Assembly (NCBI RefSeq): GCF_016464375.1
Contig: NZ_JADDIU010000005.1
Span: 1-64,000 of the forward strand
DNA from: Bacillus renqingensis
GTDB taxonomy: Bacteria; Bacillota; Bacilli; Bacillales; Cytobacillaceae
Direction of reading: 5' to 3'
DNA length: 64,000 bases
The notes under the pieces were generated by a model. That model saw nothing but the letters and a program-made list of their open reading frames with translations, was not told the DNA's origin and made no database searches. Both the position numbers and the translations under genes were made by a program. Of this stretch, positions 26,666 through 36,634 are shown in pieces. Each line of letters starts with the position of its first letter. The first letter of the stretch is position 1.

Positions 26666-28030
26666 ATGAGTGACTTATTTGCTGACCGCATGCCTCCGCA
26701 AAACATTGAGGCAGAGCAGGCGGTTATTGGAGCGATTTTTTTAGAGCCATCTTCCTTAATATTGGCTTCTGAAATTCTCATCCCTGAGGATTTCTATCGT
26801 GCGGCCCACCAAAAGATCTTTAATGTAATGTTAAAGCTGAATGATAATGGCAAAGCGGTAGACCTTGTGACCGTTACCGAAGAATTATCAGCGGTTAAGC
26901 TGATCGAGGATATTGGCGGTGTCAGTTATTTAAGTGAGCTGGCTGCCTCTGTTCCAACAGCAGCGAATATTGAGTATTATGCTAGAATTGTAGAAGAAAA
27001 GTCTTTACTTAGACGATTAATCCGTACGGCGACCAATATTGCCACAGATGGGTACACCCGTGAGGATGAAGTAGAAACCGTATTAAGCGAAGCGGAAAAA
27101 AGTATTCTCGAAGTCGCGCAAAGAAAAAATGCTGGAGCCTTTCACAATATTAAAGATGTTCTTGTTCGGACATATGACAATATTGAATTAATGCATAACC
27201 GCGTTGGTGACATTACCGGTATTCCGACGGGGTTTACTGAACTTGACCGAATGACGGCGGGCTTTCAGCGCAATGATTTAATTATTGTCGGCGCCCGCCC
27301 TTCTGTTGGTAAAACAGCATTCGCCTTGAATATTGCCCAAAATGTAGCGATCAAAGCAGGCGAAAATGTAGCGATTTTCAGCCTGGAGATGGGCGCAGAG
27401 CAGCTGGTCATGCGGATGCTTTGTGCGGAAGGAAATATCGATGCCCAAAGGCTCCGTACCGGTTCCCTGACAGATGAGGATTGGGGCAAGCTGACGATGG
27501 CCATGGGCAGTCTGTCTAATGCCGGGATCTTTATTGACGATACCCCGGGCGTCCGCATGAATGATATTCGTGCCAAATGCCGCCGTTTGAAGCAGGAGCA
27601 TGGGTTAGGAATGATTTTGATCGATTACTTGCAGCTGATTCTAGGGAGCGGCAGATCAGGCGAAAACCGGCAGCAGGAAGTGTCGGAAATTTCCCGATCA
27701 CTTAAACAATTAGCGAGGGAGCTTGAAGTGCCGATTATCGCATTATCTCAGCTTTCCCGTGGCGTTGAGCAGCGTCAGGATAAACGACCAATGATGTCTG
27801 ATATTCGTGAATCAGGCAGTATTGAGCAGGATGCCGATATTGTTGCCTTCCTCTATCGGGATGATTACTATGATAAGGAATCGGAGAATAAAAATATTAT
27901 TGAAATCATAATCGCTAAGCAGCGTAACGGTCCGGTTGGAACGGTACAGCTGGCGTTTGTAAAAGAGTATAATAAATTCGTAAACTTAGAGAGACGTTTT
28001 GATGATACCATGGCTCCGCCGGGAGCTTAA
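26666..28030 (+). CDS. dnaB: Replicative DNA helicase DnaB (DnaC of B. subtilis) (454 aa)
   Basis: N-terminal primase-binding domain (PPQNIEAEQAVIGAIF), RecA-like domain with Walker A GARPSVGKTAFALN, Walker B MILIDYLQL, and the arginine-finger region KRPMMSDIRESGSIEQDAD. Full length. ATG 26666 after ggaggttttgct. In Bacillus this gene is named dnaC. Confidence 0.96.
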   Translation: MSDLFADRMPPQNIEAEQAVIGAIFLEPSSLILASEILIPEDFYRAAHQKIFNVMLKLNDNGKAVDLVTVTEELSAVKLIEDIGGVSYLSELAASVPTAANIEYYARIVEEKSLLRRLIRTATNIATDGYTREDEVETVLSEAEKSILEVAQRKNAGAFHNIKDVLVRTYDNIELMHNRVGDITGIPTGFTELDRMTAGFQRNDLIIVGARPSVGKTAFALNIAQNVAIKAGENVAIFSLEMGAEQLVMRMLCAEGNIDAQRLRTGSLTDEDWGKLTMAMGSLSNAGIFIDDTPGVRMNDIRAKCRRLKQEHGLGMILIDYLQLILGSGRSGENRQQEVSEISRSLKQLARELEVPIIALSQLSRGVEQRQDKRPMMSDIRESGSIEQDADIVAFLYRDDYYDKESENKNIIEIIIAKQRNGPVGTVQLAFVKEYNKFVNLERRFDDTMAPPGA

Positions 28031-28033
28031 TTT

Positions 28034-28062
28034 AAAGTCAGCCATGTTGGCTGGCTTTATTT
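28034..28062 (+). terminator. Terminator after dnaB
   Basis: aaagtcagcca-tgt-tggctggcttt with T-rich tail directly after the stop codon. Confidence 0.8.
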
Positions 28063-28074
28063 TATAGATTAATA

Positions 28075-28119
28075 TTTCTACGAACAAATTTTAAATTTTC
28101 ATAGAAAATGTTCGTGTTT
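28075..28119. promoter_or_regulatory. Pair of PurR boxes upstream of purA
   Basis: CGAACAAAT at 28081-28089 and the inverse AAATGTTCG at 28106-28114. PurR of Bacillus binds two divergent PurBoxes with central CGAAC, spaced like this. A promoter-like ttgatt/tacact pair follows at 28123-28150. Purine repression of purA is therefore expected. Confidence 0.75.
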
Positions 28120-28205
28120 AATTGATTTTTGGTGGTGAAATTGGTACACTAAGGTGGTGTTAAGTATTTAATTACCTAGAAGTGAATATTTCGGAGGTGC
28201 CTTTC

Positions 28206-29498
28206 ATGTCATCAGTAGTTGTTGTTGGTACACAATGGGGAGACGAAGGAAAAGGGAAAATTACCGATTTTCTTTCTGAAAATGCGGAGGTAATTGCGCG
28301 TTATCAAGGTGGTAACAATGCAGGCCATACCATTAAATTTAATGAAGAAACCTACAAACTCCACTTAATTCCATCAGGGATATTTAATAAAGAAAAAATC
28401 AGTGTCATCGGGAATGGAATGGTCGTTGATCCGAAGGCACTTGTTGCCGAGCTTGCGTATTTACATGAAAAGGGCATTACAACGGATAACCTAAGGATTA
28501 GCAACCGGGCCCATGTGATCCTCCCTTATCACTTAAAATTGGACGAAGTAGAAGAATTGCGCAAAGGTGACAATAAAATTGGGACAACAAAGAAGGGAAT
28601 TGGCCCTGCTTATATGGACAAGGCTGCCCGCGTTGGCATTCGTATTGCTGACTTGCTTGACCATGAAGTATTTGAAGAAAAACTAGAACAAAACTTAGCA
28701 GAGAAAAATCGTTTATTTGAGCGGATTTATGAAGTTGAAGGCTTTAAAAAGGAAGACATTCTTAACGAATACTATGAGTACGGCCAGCAAATTAAGCAAT
28801 ATGTCTGTGATACATCGGTGGTGTTAAATGATGCGTTAGATGAAGGCCGCCGTGTCTTATTTGAAGGGGCTCAAGGTGTGATGCTGGATATCGACCAGGG
28901 CACCTACCCATTTGTTACCTCATCCAATCCTGTTGCCGGCGGTGTTACCATTGGTTCTGGGGTTGGACCATCGAAGATTACCCATGTCGTGGGTGTTTGT
29001 AAAGCGTACACTTCTCGTGTCGGTGACGGGCCATTTCCAACAGAACTGCATGATGAAATTGGCAACCAAATTCGTGAAGTTGGCCGTGAGTATGGTACAA
29101 CGACAGGTCGTCCGCGCCGGGTCGGCTGGTTTGACAGTGTGGTCGTTCGCCATGCCCGCCGTGTCAGCGGATTAACGGACCTGTCTCTCAATTCGATTGA
29201 CGTGTTAACCGGAATTAAAACGTTAAAAATTTGCACGGCTTACCGTTATAACGATGAGGTTATTACAGAGTATCCGGCAAGCCTTAAAGTTTTGGCTCAA
29301 TGTGAGCCGATTTACGAGGAACTACCAGGCTGGACTGAAGACATTACCGCGGTTAAATCATTGGATGAACTTCCTGTTAATGCCCGCCACTATGTTGAGC
29401 GCGTTACCCAGCTAACAGGCATTCCGTTGTCGACATTCTCCGTCGGCCCAGACCGGACACAAACAAATGTTGTCCGCAGCCCGTGGCGGCAGATCTAA
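28206..29498 (+). CDS. purA: Adenylosuccinate synthetase (430 aa)
   Basis: [16 protein letters not shown] (P-loop and catalytic Asp), GNNAGHTI with catalytic His, [11 protein letters not shown], and [11 protein letters not shown] are the signatures. ATG 28206 follows cggaggtgcctttc; the longer frame begins before the ribosome site. It makes adenylosuccinate from IMP and aspartate with GTP in AMP synthesis. Confidence 0.97.
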   Translation: MSSVVVVGTQWGDEGKGKITDFLSENAEVIARYQGGNNAGHTIKFNEETYKLHLIPSGIFNKEKISVIGNGMVVDPKALVAELAYLHEKGITTDNLRISNRAHVILPYHLKLDEVEELRKGDNKIGTTKKGIGPAYMDKAARVGIRIADLLDHEVFEEKLEQNLAEKNRLFERIYEVEGFKKEDILNEYYEYGQQIKQYVCDTSVVLNDALDEGRRVLFEGAQGVMLDIDQGTYPFVTSSNPVAGGVTIGSGVGPSKITHVVGVCKAYTSRVGDGPFPTELHDEIGNQIREVGREYGTTTGRPRRVGWFDSVVVRHARRVSGLTDLSLNSIDVLTGIKTLKICTAYRYNDEVITEYPASLKVLAQCEPIYEELPGWTEDITAVKSLDELPVNARHYVERVTQLTGIPLSTFSVGPDRTQTNVVRSPWRQI

Positions 29499-29508
29499 TA
29501 ATTATCAT

Positions 29509-29545
29509 AAGAAGCCCTCTAAAGTTGGAAGGCTTCTTTTTATGC
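29509..29545 (+). terminator. Terminator after purA
   Basis: aagaagcc ... ggcttctt followed by T4, 11 nt after the stop codon. Confidence 0.8.
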
Positions 29546-29590
29546 TTGGTTGATTTGTTAGGGTCTGTTATAAATAGGAATTTCTTGGTC

Positions 29591-29739
29591 CTATGGGACA
29601 AAAGCGATGATAAATTTTAGGGAACTGTCCCATAGAGGCTCTCTATGGGACAAAACAGGTGGAGAAACCGAAGAAAGTGTCCCATAGAACAGTGCTATGG
29701 GACAAAATAGATGGTAAACCAACAGAAACTGTCCCATAG
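29591..29739. repeat. Three palindromic units with a strict 52-bp period
   Basis: Each unit is 45 nt: ctatgggaca at 29591, 29643 and 29695, and the inverse tgtcccatag at 29626, 29678 and 29730. Stem arms are identical in all three (10 bp, with aaaa after the first arm), whereas the 25-nt loops differ (for example gcgatgataaatttta in unit 1). Units are separated by 7 nt. Transcribed, they would form three equal hairpins. Confidence 0.85.
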
Positions 29740-29861
29740 AAAAATTTTAAAAGAAAAGTAGATGTCTCTTTTAGAAGATAATAAAAAAAGTGTTGCACAG
29801 TGGATATTACCATGCTATTATGAATATCGTCGTCATAAACATGGCAAACAAACTGAAATAT

Positions 29862-29887
29862 GGCTCAGTAGCTCAGTCGGTAGAGCA
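29862..29887 (+). pseudogene. Truncated duplicate of the tRNA-Phe 5' end
   Basis: The 26 bases from ggctcagtagctc to gagca equal the first third of the tRNA-Phe gene at 30010, up to the D arm; with preceding atat the identity is 30 bp. Then unrelated sequence (cgcccgaataagctgc...) of about 120 bp separates it from the true gene. It cannot fold as a tRNA. Confidence 0.8.
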
Positions 29888-30009
29888 CGCCCGAATAAGC
29901 TGCTTTGAATAGCTTCAGCGCACCCATCGAGCAGCATCTAGAATAAGCTTCCTGAGATGGGGGCGAAGGACTAACCCTAACGCTTATTGTAGAAAACTAA
30001 AATTAATAT

Positions 30010-30082
30010 GGCTCAGTAGCTCAGTCGGTAGAGCAAAGGACTGAAAATCCTTGTGTCGGCGGTTCGATTCCGTCCTGAGCCA
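30010..30082 (+). tRNA. tRNA-Phe (anticodon GAA)
   Basis: Cloverleaf: acceptor ggctcag/ctgagcc, D arm gctc...gagc, anticodon stem aagga/tcctt with loop ctgaaaa (anticodon GAA), T arm ggcgg ttcgatt ccgtc, and discriminator base A. No encoded CCA. Confidence 0.93.
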
Positions 30083-30090
30083 TCCACTAT

Positions 30091-30120
30091 AAAAACCCTG
30101 CATATTTATGCAGGGTTTTT
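30091..30120 (+). terminator. Terminator after tRNA-Phe
   Basis: aaaaaccctgcat-atttatgcagggttttt, a strong hairpin with T-run. Confidence 0.9.
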
Positions 30121-30352
30121 ATAAGCAATTTTCTATCTCCTGGTATAGCACCACAGCCTTTTTTGAGTGATTTCCCCCCCAAAAAAAATGGAGAAAGTTA
30201 CCCGAAATATTTCAAAAAAAATAGAAAAATATCAGCGATGATACAATACGGTTACAGTATTGAGACTCACAATTTTTATAAATAAAACTATGGTAAAGTA
30301 AAAGACAGAAAACTTTCAACTAAGAGGTTGTTCAGATTTTTAGGAGGAAAAC

Positions 30353-31783
30353 ATGTCATTTTTACATAAAAGATTTAGGTCAAAATTAATTGGAAAGACT
30401 GCCATTATCTCAACAATGACTGCTACAACACTCGCCCTTAGCAACAGTCCAATGGCATTTGCCGACTCTGATAAGACAACAACATATCAAGTGTATGTCA
30501 ATGGTACATATGCAGGAAATGTGGCCAATAAAAAATTAGTCGACCAGATCATGGCTGAAAAAACAGCGAAAGCAAATGATTACCATATAAAAACAGCTCC
30601 AAAAATTCAATACATACCCGAACGTACTATTTATCCTGCAGGAAACAACCATCAAACAAGCCAACCCATAAAGGACGTATTTCAGCTGAAAATGGAGGCT
30701 GCAGCCATTATCATTGACGGAAAGCCTGTAGCTTACGTCGATAGCAAAGAGACAGCCCAAGAGGTTATCAAAGACCTTAAACTTCAATATGTGACCAAGG
30801 ACCAATTAGATGAGCTCGAGGCTAGAAAAGCTTTAGACAATACTTCCTTACCCCCGTTGAAGGAAAATGAAACCCGTTTACTAGATGTTCGTTTATCAAA
30901 AAAGGTTTCAATTGAAGAGCAAACGGTAGAGCTTGAAAAAATGATGTCCCTTAAAGATGCCCTCATCTATTTGCAAAAAGGGACATTACAAGAAAAAGAG
31001 TATCAGGTTCAAGAGGGTGATGTGCTCGAAACGATTGCCCATCAACACGATTTAAAGCTGGGAGAAATCTTAGAACTGAACCCGGGATTAACAGAGGAAA
31101 CGCTTTTAAAAATCGGTCAAAAAATAAATATTACGGAACCTGCCCCTTTTGTAGAAGTAATCGTGGAAAAGGAAACCAATCAAAAGGAAACGATACCATA
31201 CACCACCAAGACAGTTGAAGATTCAGCTATGCCGAAAGGACAAACAAAGATAAAACAAGAAGGTGAACATGGCAATCAATCTGTTACCTATAAGATAACC
31301 GAACAAAATGGATCTGAAACAAAGAAGGAAAAGATAAGCAAACAAATTCTTAAACAGCCGGTAAAGCGGATTATCATTAAAGGAACGAAAGTGATCCCTT
31401 CCCATGGTGAAGGAAGCTTTGCCTGGCCAACAGCAGGCGGGTATATTTCCAGCCAAATGGGATATCGTTGGGGGAAATTACATAAAGGAATCGATATTGC
31501 CAGACCAAGTGATAGAACAATAAAAGCAGCTGATAATGGTATAGTGGTATCTGCAGGCTGGGGTAACGGCTATGGAAATCGAATCATTATCGATCACCAA
31601 AATGGATACAGGACGTTATATGGTCATATGTCATCACTGAAGGTCAAAGCCGGGCAAACCGTTTCAAAAGGGATGGCAATTGGGATTATGGGGTCAACAG
31701 GGGATTCCACAGGAGTCCACCTCCATTTTGAAGTATATAAAAATGGCGGCCTAGTGAATCCGTTGAAATATGTCAATAAATAA
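30353..31783 (+). CDS. Secreted M23 peptidoglycan endopeptidase with LysM and G5 domains (476 aa)
   Basis: Signal peptide about residues 1-37 (cut near AFADS), a region of unknown fold, LysM at about 217-262 (YQVQEGDVLETIAHQHDL), G5 at about 270-345 (VEVIVEKETNQKETIPY), and an M23 domain with zinc ligands in HKGIDIARP and HLHFEVY. It would cleave cross-links in the wall. It sits directly before walRK, whose regulon controls wall hydrolases, and this position is seen in relatives. ATG 30353 after taggaggaaaac. Confidence 0.9.
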   Translation: MSFLHKRFRSKLIGKTAIISTMTATTLALSNSPMAFADSDKTTTYQVYVNGTYAGNVANKKLVDQIMAEKTAKANDYHIKTAPKIQYIPERTIYPAGNNHQTSQPIKDVFQLKMEAAAIIIDGKPVAYVDSKETAQEVIKDLKLQYVTKDQLDELEARKALDNTSLPPLKENETRLLDVRLSKKVSIEEQTVELEKMMSLKDALIYLQKGTLQEKEYQVQEGDVLETIAHQHDLKLGEILELNPGLTEETLLKIGQKINITEPAPFVEVIVEKETNQKETIPYTTKTVEDSAMPKGQTKIKQEGEHGNQSVTYKITEQNGSETKKEKISKQILKQPVKRIIIKGTKVIPSHGEGSFAWPTAGGYISSQMGYRWGKLHKGIDIARPSDRTIKAADNGIVVSAGWGNGYGNRIIIDHQNGYRTLYGHMSSLKVKAGQTVSKGMAIGIMGSTGDSTGVHLHFEVYKNGGLVNPLKYVNK

Positions 31784-31785
31784 GA

Positions 31786-31815
31786 AGTCTCCAGCGAAAG
31801 CTGGGGGCTTTTCAA
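31786..31815 (+). terminator. Terminator after the M23 gene
   Basis: agtctccagc-gaaa-gctgggggctttt directly after the stop. Confidence 0.8.
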
Positions 31816-31983
31816 TTTTCCTATAATCATAATAGAAGCAAATACACCCGCTTTTTTGTAAAATAATTGTAGTGGATGAATTTAGGCTGAAATAATGGTA
31901 AAGTAAACTAGAATCATTATGACTTTTTTGCAGCTTGTGAAGATAGATAGAAAGTTTATCGCTCATCGAAAGGAGTAAAAAGT

Positions 31984-32694
31984 ATGGAAAAGAAAATTCT
32001 CATAGTGGATGATGAAAAGCCCATTGCCGATATTTTGCAATTTAATCTAAAAAAAGAAGGTTATATCGTTCACTGTGCATATGACGGGAACGATGCACTG
32101 AGGTTAGTAGAGGAAGTTCAACCGGACCTTGTCCTTCTTGATATCATGTTACCTGAAAAAGATGGTATGGAAGTATGCCGTGAAATCCGAAAAAAATATG
32201 AAATGCCTATCATTATGTTGACGGCAAAGGATTCAGAAATTGATAAAGTATTAGGGCTGGAGCTTGGTGCCGATGATTACGTAACAAAACCATTTAGCAC
32301 AAGGGAATTGATTGCCCGCGTAAAGGCGAACATGCGCAGGCATCAGCAAGTCATCTCTCAGTCTGATACAGAGGAGGATACAAATGAAATTTCAATCGGA
32401 TCTCTTGTAATCCACCCGGATGCCTATATCGTCTCAAAACGTGGGGAAACGATTGAACTTACACATCGGGAGTTCGAATTACTTTTTTATTTAGCCAAAC
32501 ATATTGGCCAAGTAATGACAAGGGAACACTTGCTGCAAACCGTATGGGGATACGACTATTACGGCGATGTCCGAACCGTGGATGTAACGGTAAGACGTCT
32601 TCGGGAAAAAATTGAGGATAGCCCGAGCCATCCAACATGGATTGTCACTCGACGTGGGGTGGGATATTATTTACGAAATCCTGAACAGGAGTAA
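31984..32694 (+). CDS. walR: Response regulator WalR (YycF) (236 aa)
   Basis: Receiver domain with phospho-acceptor Asp in [14 protein letters not shown] (about residue 53), Lys in YVTKPF, and an OmpR-type winged helix ([32 protein letters not shown]). ATG 31984 after cgaaaggag. First gene of walRK-yycHIJ; controls wall metabolism and is essential in Bacillus. Confidence 0.97.
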   Translation: MEKKILIVDDEKPIADILQFNLKKEGYIVHCAYDGNDALRLVEEVQPDLVLLDIMLPEKDGMEVCREIRKKYEMPIIMLTAKDSEIDKVLGLELGADDYVTKPFSTRELIARVKANMRRHQQVISQSDTEEDTNEISIGSLVIHPDAYIVSKRGETIELTHREFELLFYLAKHIGQVMTREHLLQTVWGYDYYGDVRTVDVTVRRLREKIEDSPSHPTWIVTRRGVGYYLRNPEQE

Positions 32695-32700
32695 TGACTG

Positions 32701-34527
32701 GTGAAAAAGGTTGGTTTCTTTCGATCTATACATGTAAAATTTGTGATCATCTATGTTCTCCTTATTTTAGTAGCGATGCAAGTGATTGGTGTCTATTTTG
32801 TCAAGCAGCTTGAAACAACATTAAGGACCAATTTCCAAACATCGATTAAACAGCGGGTGAATTTGCTTGCCTATAATATTCGCGAGGAAATGGAAAAAGA
32901 AAGGACACCTGAAGATCCCACGCTTGAAGAAGGTATTGGAAAAATCCTTCGAGATTTTAAAGCGGGGGATATTTCAGAAGTGCAGGTAATCGAAGGTAGA
33001 TCCTTAAAGATTCTTGGTACATCTGAAGAGAATAATCAGGGGGTTGTCGGTCAGCGAACAACAGAGCTCCGGATTAAACAATCGATGGTATTAGAGGAGG
33101 ACCAAAGTGTCATCCAAATTGACCCACATACAGGCCATCGAATTTGGGTCCTCTCCACCCCGATTAAATCTGGTAAAAAGGTACTTGGCGCCATTTATAT
33201 TGTTGCTAAAATTGAAAGTGTATTTGCCCAAATGCAGACGATTAATAGCATTTTTGCAACAGGAACGGCCATTGCCTTATCGATTACAGCCGTGTTAGGG
33301 ATTTTATTAGCCCAAACCATTACCAAGCCGATTGCCGATATGAAGAAACAGGCTTTGGCGATGGCTAAGGGGAATTTTTCCAGGAAGGTTAAAGTGTACG
33401 GCAATGATGAAATTGGAATGCTTGCCAATTCGTTTAACCATTTAACAAAGAAAATTCAAGAAGCCCAGGCGATGACCGAAGGCGAGCGGAGAAAGCTGGC
33501 ATCTGTCCTGTCTTATATGACAGATGGCGTGATTGCAACCGATCGAAAAGGCCGGGTTATTTTAATTAATGAACCTGCCGCCGATATGTTGAATGTTTCA
33601 CGTGAAACAATTCTATCCCAGCCGATAGAGTCTGTCTTAGGCATAGAGGACAGCAACACATTCGAGGATTTGTTGGAAGAAAAGGATTCATTGATATTGG
33701 ATTATAGTACGAAGACCAAACCCTATATCCTTCGGGCAAATTTCTCCGTGATTCAAAAAGAAACTGGATTTGTCAATGGATTAATTGCTGTACTACATGA
33801 CATTACCGAACAGGAAAAAATTGATGCTGAAAGAAGAGAGTTTGTCGCGAATGTTTCTCATGAACTTAGGACACCGTTAACAACCATGCGGAGTTATCTG
33901 GAGGCACTTGCTGACGGGGCATGGCAAGATGAAGAAATCGCTCCAAACTTTTTGGAAGTAACCCGGACGGAGACAGAAAGAATGATCCGCCTTGTGAACG
34001 ACTTATTACAGTTATCCAAAATGGATAGTAAGGATTATAAACTGAATAAGGAGTGGGTGAATTTTGTTGTGTTCTATAATCGGATTATCGACCGTTTCGA
34101 AATGTCCAAACAACAAAATGTCACCTTCAAACGGAAGCTTCCAGACCATGTCATCTTTGTCGAAATTGATGAGGATAAGATGACACAAGTGTTATACAAT
34201 ATTATCTCAAATGCCTTGAAGTATTCACCAGAAGGCGGGAAGGTTACCTTCTCGCTAAAAGAAAAAGAGGACACAATCGTTATTAGTGTAACGGATCAAG
34301 GAGTTGGCATTCCAAAAGAAAGTATTGGAAGAATCTTTGACCGTTTTTATCGCGTAGATAAAGCAAGAACCCGGAAATTAGGCGGTACGGGACTAGGACT
34401 TGCCATTGCAAAGGAAATGGTTTCTGCCCATGGCGGCAGAATTTGGGTGACAAGCAAAGAAGGAAAGGGAACGACATTTTCGTTTTCTCTGCCGTATGAG
34501 CGTGCCGAAGAGGATGAATGGTCATGA
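32701..34527 (+). CDS. walK: Sensor histidine kinase WalK (YycG) (608 aa)
   Basis: Two membrane helices (residues about 10-30 and 180-203) enclosing an extracellular PAS-like domain, HAMP, PAS (about 260-370), HisKA with FVANVSHELRTPLTTMRSY (phospho-acceptor His), and HATPase with N box, DQGVGIP and GGTGLGLAIAKEM. GTG 32701 after aggagtaatgact. It overlaps yycH. A ParB site lies within its PAS-coding part. Confidence 0.97.
   Translation: MKKVGFFRSIHVKFVIIYVLLILVAMQVIGVYFVKQLETTLRTNFQTSIKQRVNLLAYNIREEMEKERTPEDPTLEEGIGKILRDFKAGDISEVQVIEGRSLKILGTSEENNQGVVGQRTTELRIKQSMVLEEDQSVIQIDPHTGHRIWVLSTPIKSGKKVLGAIYIVAKIESVFAQMQTINSIFATGTAIALSITAVLGILLAQTITKPIADMKKQALAMAKGNFSRKVKVYGNDEIGMLANSFNHLTKKIQEAQAMTEGERRKLASVLSYMTDGVIATDRKGRVILINEPAADMLNVSRETILSQPIESVLGIEDSNTFEDLLEEKDSLILDYSTKTKPYILRANFSVIQKETGFVNGLIAVLHDITEQEKIDAERREFVANVSHELRTPLTTMRSYLEALADGAWQDEEIAPNFLEVTRTETERMIRLVNDLLQLSKMDSKDYKLNKEWVNFVVFYNRIIDRFEMSKQQNVTFKRKLPDHVIFVEIDEDKMTQVLYNIISNALKYSPEGGKVTFSLKEKEDTIVISVTDQGVGIPKESIGRIFDRFYRVDKARTRKLGGTGLGLAIAKEMVSAHGGRIWVTSKEGKGTTFSFSLPYERAEEDEWS
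33594..33609 (+). promoter_or_regulatory. parS site (ParB/Spo0J) inside walK
   Basis: TGTTTCACGTGAAACA is a perfect match to the consensus TGTTNCACGTGAAACA and a full palindrome. B. subtilis has one of its parS sites in the same gene (yycG), so both sequence and place are conserved. Confidence 0.93.
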
Positions 34528-35828
34528 GATATGAAAATATAAAGTCGATTATTTTAATCATCTTAGTCTTGATTAGTATTTTGTTTACTTGGGGTCTTTG
34601 GACCTACCAGCCTAATTATGAAAAAATGGAAGGCCGTAAATATGTAAAAGAAGTTACATTAAATGAAAAACAAGAGGTTCAAAAAATTATCCGCCCGGAA
34701 CAGGTGTTATTTCATATTGATGGGAAACATTATGGAACGAATCAAAATGGAGAATTAGATAAAATTATTAATGAATTAAGTAAGTGGTCTATTTTTGATA
34801 TAAAAAATGAAACAGATAAATTGAAAGACTTCAACAAGTTCATTCATAGTGACGGCCATGCGGAAGTGATTTTTCCAGGGGAAGTACCGATTGAATTATA
34901 CCGCAGTGTCTTGAATATTGAGGGAAGAAAAATACCATCGTTTAACTTTGATCGAATCATTATTAATGTTGAAAATTCCGGAAAAGAAAACGGGATTGTT
35001 TATTTCGTTTCGTCAGAGCATCAGCAGATTTATGAAGGTCATATTTCATCAGCTAATCTTAACGCGTTTAATCACGGTTTCTTTAAAGGAGGCAAGTTTC
35101 CTCGCTTCTTTGCCTTTAAGGCATCAGATACACGAACGATTTTCCTGCCTGAGGAGAAAACAAAGATGACGAGGTATAAGTATTTACCTGTCACCCTTGA
35201 TTCAAATGAGTTTAAAGAGGCGCTTTTCAGTGATCCAAGTTTTGTGCAAAAAAGTGTATTTTCGAACGGAGAAGAGTATACAAATGATTCGAGTAAAATG
35301 ACGATTAATTATGATACTGACATGCTCTCGTATGTGAATCCGACGGCCGAGGATAATTATGTTGAAAAATCCTATGATTTAGTAAAGCGAAGCATTGATT
35401 TTGTGAATGAACATGGCGGATGGACCGACGCATTTCGTTATGTTGCTAAAGACGAATATAAACGGATGGTTACCTTCCGTATCTACAGCAGGGAAGGCTA
35501 TCCTGTATTTAATGAAAGTGGACTATCCGAAATTAATGAGGTGTGGGGTCAAAATGAAATAAATAAATATATTCGTCCTAACATCTCTTTGGAATTGCCG
35601 CTGACAACAGAAGCAAAGAACGTGATCCTTCCTTCAGGCTACAAGGCATTGGATTTTTTACAAAAAAAGCGGGATTTTAAACCTGAGCTTCTGGAACAAA
35701 TGGTATTAGGCTACCGGATGGAATGGGATGCTGGAGAAAATAGGTTAATCCTTTTAGAACCTGCCTGGTTTTATCGCTATAATCATACATGGGAGCTTAT
35801 TACATTAGAAGACCTAGGGGGAGCTTGA
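34524..35828 (+). CDS. yycH: WalK regulator YycH (434 aa)
   Basis: One N-terminal membrane helix (ENIKSIILIILVLISILFTWG) and a large extracellular domain; ends overlapping the leader of yycI. Family members bind WalK with YycI at the membrane and restrain it. ATG 34524 overlaps the walK stop (ATGA) and is better spaced from gagg than ATG 34518. Confidence 0.9.
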   Translation: MRYENIKSIILIILVLISILFTWGLWTYQPNYEKMEGRKYVKEVTLNEKQEVQKIIRPEQVLFHIDGKHYGTNQNGELDKIINELSKWSIFDIKNETDKLKDFNKFIHSDGHAEVIFPGEVPIELYRSVLNIEGRKIPSFNFDRIIINVENSGKENGIVYFVSSEHQQIYEGHISSANLNAFNHGFFKGGKFPRFFAFKASDTRTIFLPEEKTKMTRYKYLPVTLDSNEFKEALFSDPSFVQKSVFSNGEEYTNDSSKMTINYDTDMLSYVNPTAEDNYVEKSYDLVKRSIDFVNEHGGWTDAFRYVAKDEYKRMVTFRIYSREGYPVFNESGLSEINEVWGQNEINKYIRPNISLELPLTTEAKNVILPSGYKALDFLQKKRDFKPELLEQMVLGYRMEWDAGENRLILLEPAWFYRYNHTWELITLEDLGGA

Positions 35829-35830
35829 GC

Positions 35831-36628
35831 ATGGATTGGAGTAAAATAAAGACGATTTTTATCATCACATTCTTAATCTTAGATGTTTATCTTTTATTTC
35901 AATTCATGAAAATCCTCGATGCCAACAAATATGAAGTGATCACCGGAGCCTCCATTGAAGAGAAATTGAAGGCAGATGAAATTAAATATGGCGAAATTCC
36001 AAAAACCTTAATGAAAGCCCAATATCTTAGTGCTAAGCCTAAAATCTTTACAGAGGAGGATATTAAGAAGCTAAAGAAACAAAAGGTGGCCTTAAAGGTA
36101 CCAAGCACGACCCTTATTGTGAATCTTGAGAAGCCGTTTCAGTTAAGTTCCAAGTTTGAACCTGCTGAACTTGCCACCTTTTTGAAGGATAATGTGCTTT
36201 ATGGAGAGCATTATCAATTTTGGGAAAGAAATGATGAGCAACGGACGATTACCTATTTCCAGACATACGAAACCTTCCCACTCTATCAAAATATAAATGG
36301 GATGATTACCTTTAAATATAATGAAAAAAAACAAATTGTTTCGTACCAGCAAAGCTATCTGGAAGAAATGGAAGTGTTGACGGCTAAAGAGGAGCTCCTT
36401 ACTCCATTAAAAGCAATTGAAACCTTACATCAAAAAGGAGCACTGAAACCGAAAAGCAACATTACCAAAATTGAGCTGGGGTATTCGACCCTTGTTCAGT
36501 TAGCAGCATCGCAAGTATTAGCTCCCACATGGCGCTTTGAAGTAAATGGAAAGGAAAGTCTGTTTGTGAATGCCTTTGAGGGCCAAATTATTGATTTTAC
36601 AAATGATGATAAATTGAGGGTGGAGTGA
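35831..36628 (+). CDS. yycI: WalK regulator YycI (265 aa)
   Basis: Starts MDWSKIKTIFIITFLILDVYLL, the typical YycI anchor helix, followed by an extracellular YycH/YycI-type beta domain. The open frame extends upstream into yycH but the aggggga signal supports ATG 35831. Acts with YycH on WalK. Confidence 0.92.
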   Translation: MDWSKIKTIFIITFLILDVYLLFQFMKILDANKYEVITGASIEEKLKADEIKYGEIPKTLMKAQYLSAKPKIFTEEDIKKLKKQKVALKVPSTTLIVNLEKPFQLSSKFEPAELATFLKDNVLYGEHYQFWERNDEQRTITYFQTYETFPLYQNINGMITFKYNEKKQIVSYQQSYLEEMEVLTAKEELLTPLKAIETLHQKGALKPKSNITKIELGYSTLVQLAASQVLAPTWRFEVNGKESLFVNAFEGQIIDFTNDDKLRVE

Positions 36629-36634
36629 GTTTGA

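Noticed and set aside
29591-29739. CRISPR array
   Set aside because: Units are inverted repeats of 10 bp with loops, only three units, no conserved direct repeat of 20-40 bp, and no cas genes in the window.
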